A stretch of DNA of 64,000 nucleotides. Source: Actinomycetota bacterium. GTDB lineage: Bacteria > Actinomycetota > Thermoleophilia > Gaiellales > F1-60-MAGs149. The notes below the pieces were generated by a model that made no database searches, had not been told where the DNA came from, and saw nothing but the letters and a program-made list of their open reading frames with translations. This document shows positions 63,405-64,000 of this stretch, in pieces. How positions within the stretch are numbered: the stretch's first letter is position 1; each line of letters opens with the position of its first letter. The stretch covers positions 162,617 through 226,616 of the forward strand of contig JAPLCF010000029.1 in NCBI GenBank assembly GCA_026392355.1, in the 5' to 3' direction. Position numbers and translations under genes: made by a program.

Positions 63405-63791
63405 TCAAACACCCGGCGCGCGATATCGACCTAGAGCCGATTGCACGAGCGGATCCGGATCGCCCTGAAGCACATTGCGGAGCTCTGGAGTGAGACCAGT
63501 GCTCACCGCCACGGCGGCACGGACCTCCGGCTCTTTGTCGTGGGCGAGGCGCTCGAGTCCCGCATCATACGGACGTTGCGCAAGTGCCACGCGCACATGT
63601 CGACTACGAGCCTTCACCAGCCGCTCGAGGACGTCCGGCGGCGTTAGCGGATGGGTCGCGACGATTGCCTGGGTGTGGCATGCCACATGCCCGAGGGGGT
63701 AAGAGGCGTTCGCGATGGGAGTGAAGACCATTCCGGGGCGGAGCGATTCGGGGGACACCGGATCCCACACCTCCCACGAGTAGCTCGGCAC
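63405..63791 (-). CDS. HEAT-like repeat protein, probably 5' truncated
   Basis: 128 aa from GTG 63791; contains short helical repeats like HDKEPEVRAAVAVSTGLTPE and GDPDPLVQSALGRY. The reading frame remains open past 63791 towards the IS element at 63861 with sensible residues (ATTVELDEHLLRHLAAVPS), so the real start is probably beyond the insertion point. Call as partial. Confidence 0.6.
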   Translation of the reverse strand: MPSYSWEVWDPVSPESLRPGMVFTPIANASYPLGHVACHTQAIVATHPLTPPDVLERLVKARSRHVRVALAQRPYDAGLERLAHDKEPEVRAAVAVSTGLTPELRNVLQGDPDPLVQSALGRYRAPGV

Positions 63792-63860
63792 CGCGGCGAG
63801 GTGTCGGAGCAGGTGTTCGTCAAGCTCAACGGTGGTAGCGATCGCCCAGCATGCTGCTAC

Positions 63861-64000
63861 TGACCTGAACCCCTGTTTCTGGTCCGCTTGGTATGAGGTG
63901 TCTGACGGCCCCTGGATGGGGGTGGGAGGTTCTTTGTATGAAGCGTAGGAGGCATTCGCCGGAGCAGGTGGTGCGTAAGTTGCGGGACGCTGATCGGCTG
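63861..64000 (+). mobile_element. IS3-family insertion sequence, left end
   Basis: TGACCTGAACCCCTG at 63861 resembles IS3-group left inverted repeats, and the transposase start follows 77 bases in. The right end is outside the window. It lies upstream of and reading away from the HEAT-like gene. Confidence 0.75.
63938..64000 (+). CDS. IS3-family transposase OrfA (3' end outside window)
   Basis: 21 residues visible (MKRRRHSPEQVVRKLRDADR), the typical helix-turn-helix opening of IS3 OrfA. GGGAGG lies 8 bases before ATG 63938. Truncated by the window end. Confidence 0.9.
   Translation, partial: MKRRRHSPEQVVRKLRDADRL

Overview
The window is GC-rich, densely packed bacterial DNA with many GTG starts and 1-8 nt stop/start overlaps. 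It looks like a chromosomal segment from a high-GC actinobacterium. The main clue is the minus-strand order cysteine desulfurase, mnmA, alaS, ruvX, mltG, aroE, prepilin peptidase, aroC, aroK-aroB, aroQ, M24 peptidase, efp, accB, accC, which resembles the housekeeping order of actinobacteria. A deep lineage such as Thermoleophilia is a guess and was not tested. I saw no rRNA, tRNA or CRISPR array.

Left third (1-26.4 kb, mostly minus strand): an ACC-type biotin carboxylase and an unusual carboxyltransferase-AccB fusion, EF-P, the shikimate genes aroQ, aroK-aroB (fused), aroC and aroE, MltG, RuvX, AlaS, an IscU-like/MnmA fusion with its cysteine desulfurase, a secreted GLUG-repeat protein and MurI. 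An iron(III) ABC transporter (10.0-13.8 kb) sits inside this block behind two IdeR/DtxR-like boxes, with its ATPase on the opposite strand.

Middle (26.5-43.6 kb, mostly plus strand): a PuuE-type allantoinase, a DUF72 protein, two tandem alpha/beta hydrolases, a SseA-SufE sulfur pair, a methylmalonate-semialdehyde dehydrogenase, two tandem glutamine amidotransferases, an old-yellow-enzyme-type oxidoreductase, and a coupled operon of a PHP-glycosyltransferase fusion, a second GT4 enzyme and a deacetylase-like protein.

Right-middle (43.7-58.6 kb): small operons including a FabL-type enoyl reductase, a divergent MFS/TetR pair with two matching operators, a two-component system, a 2,4-dienoyl-CoA reductase-like SDR, a histone-deacetylase-family protein, an aquaporin with a strong terminator, a crotonase, a free-standing B12-binding mutase domain, and two tandemly duplicated PIN-domain modules.

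Right end (58.7-64 kb): a stretch of orphan genes that looks less GC-rich, several of them membrane proteins, including a DnaJ-domain membrane protein. It ends in an IS3-family element that appears to have cut a HEAT-like repeat gene.

Several intergenic gaps carry inverted pairs of palindromes with a GGGTCWGACCC core (REPIN-like), and one gap carries five palindromes with a CCGG/CCCGGG centre. Two gaps have RNA-like nested stems that I could not assign to a known class.
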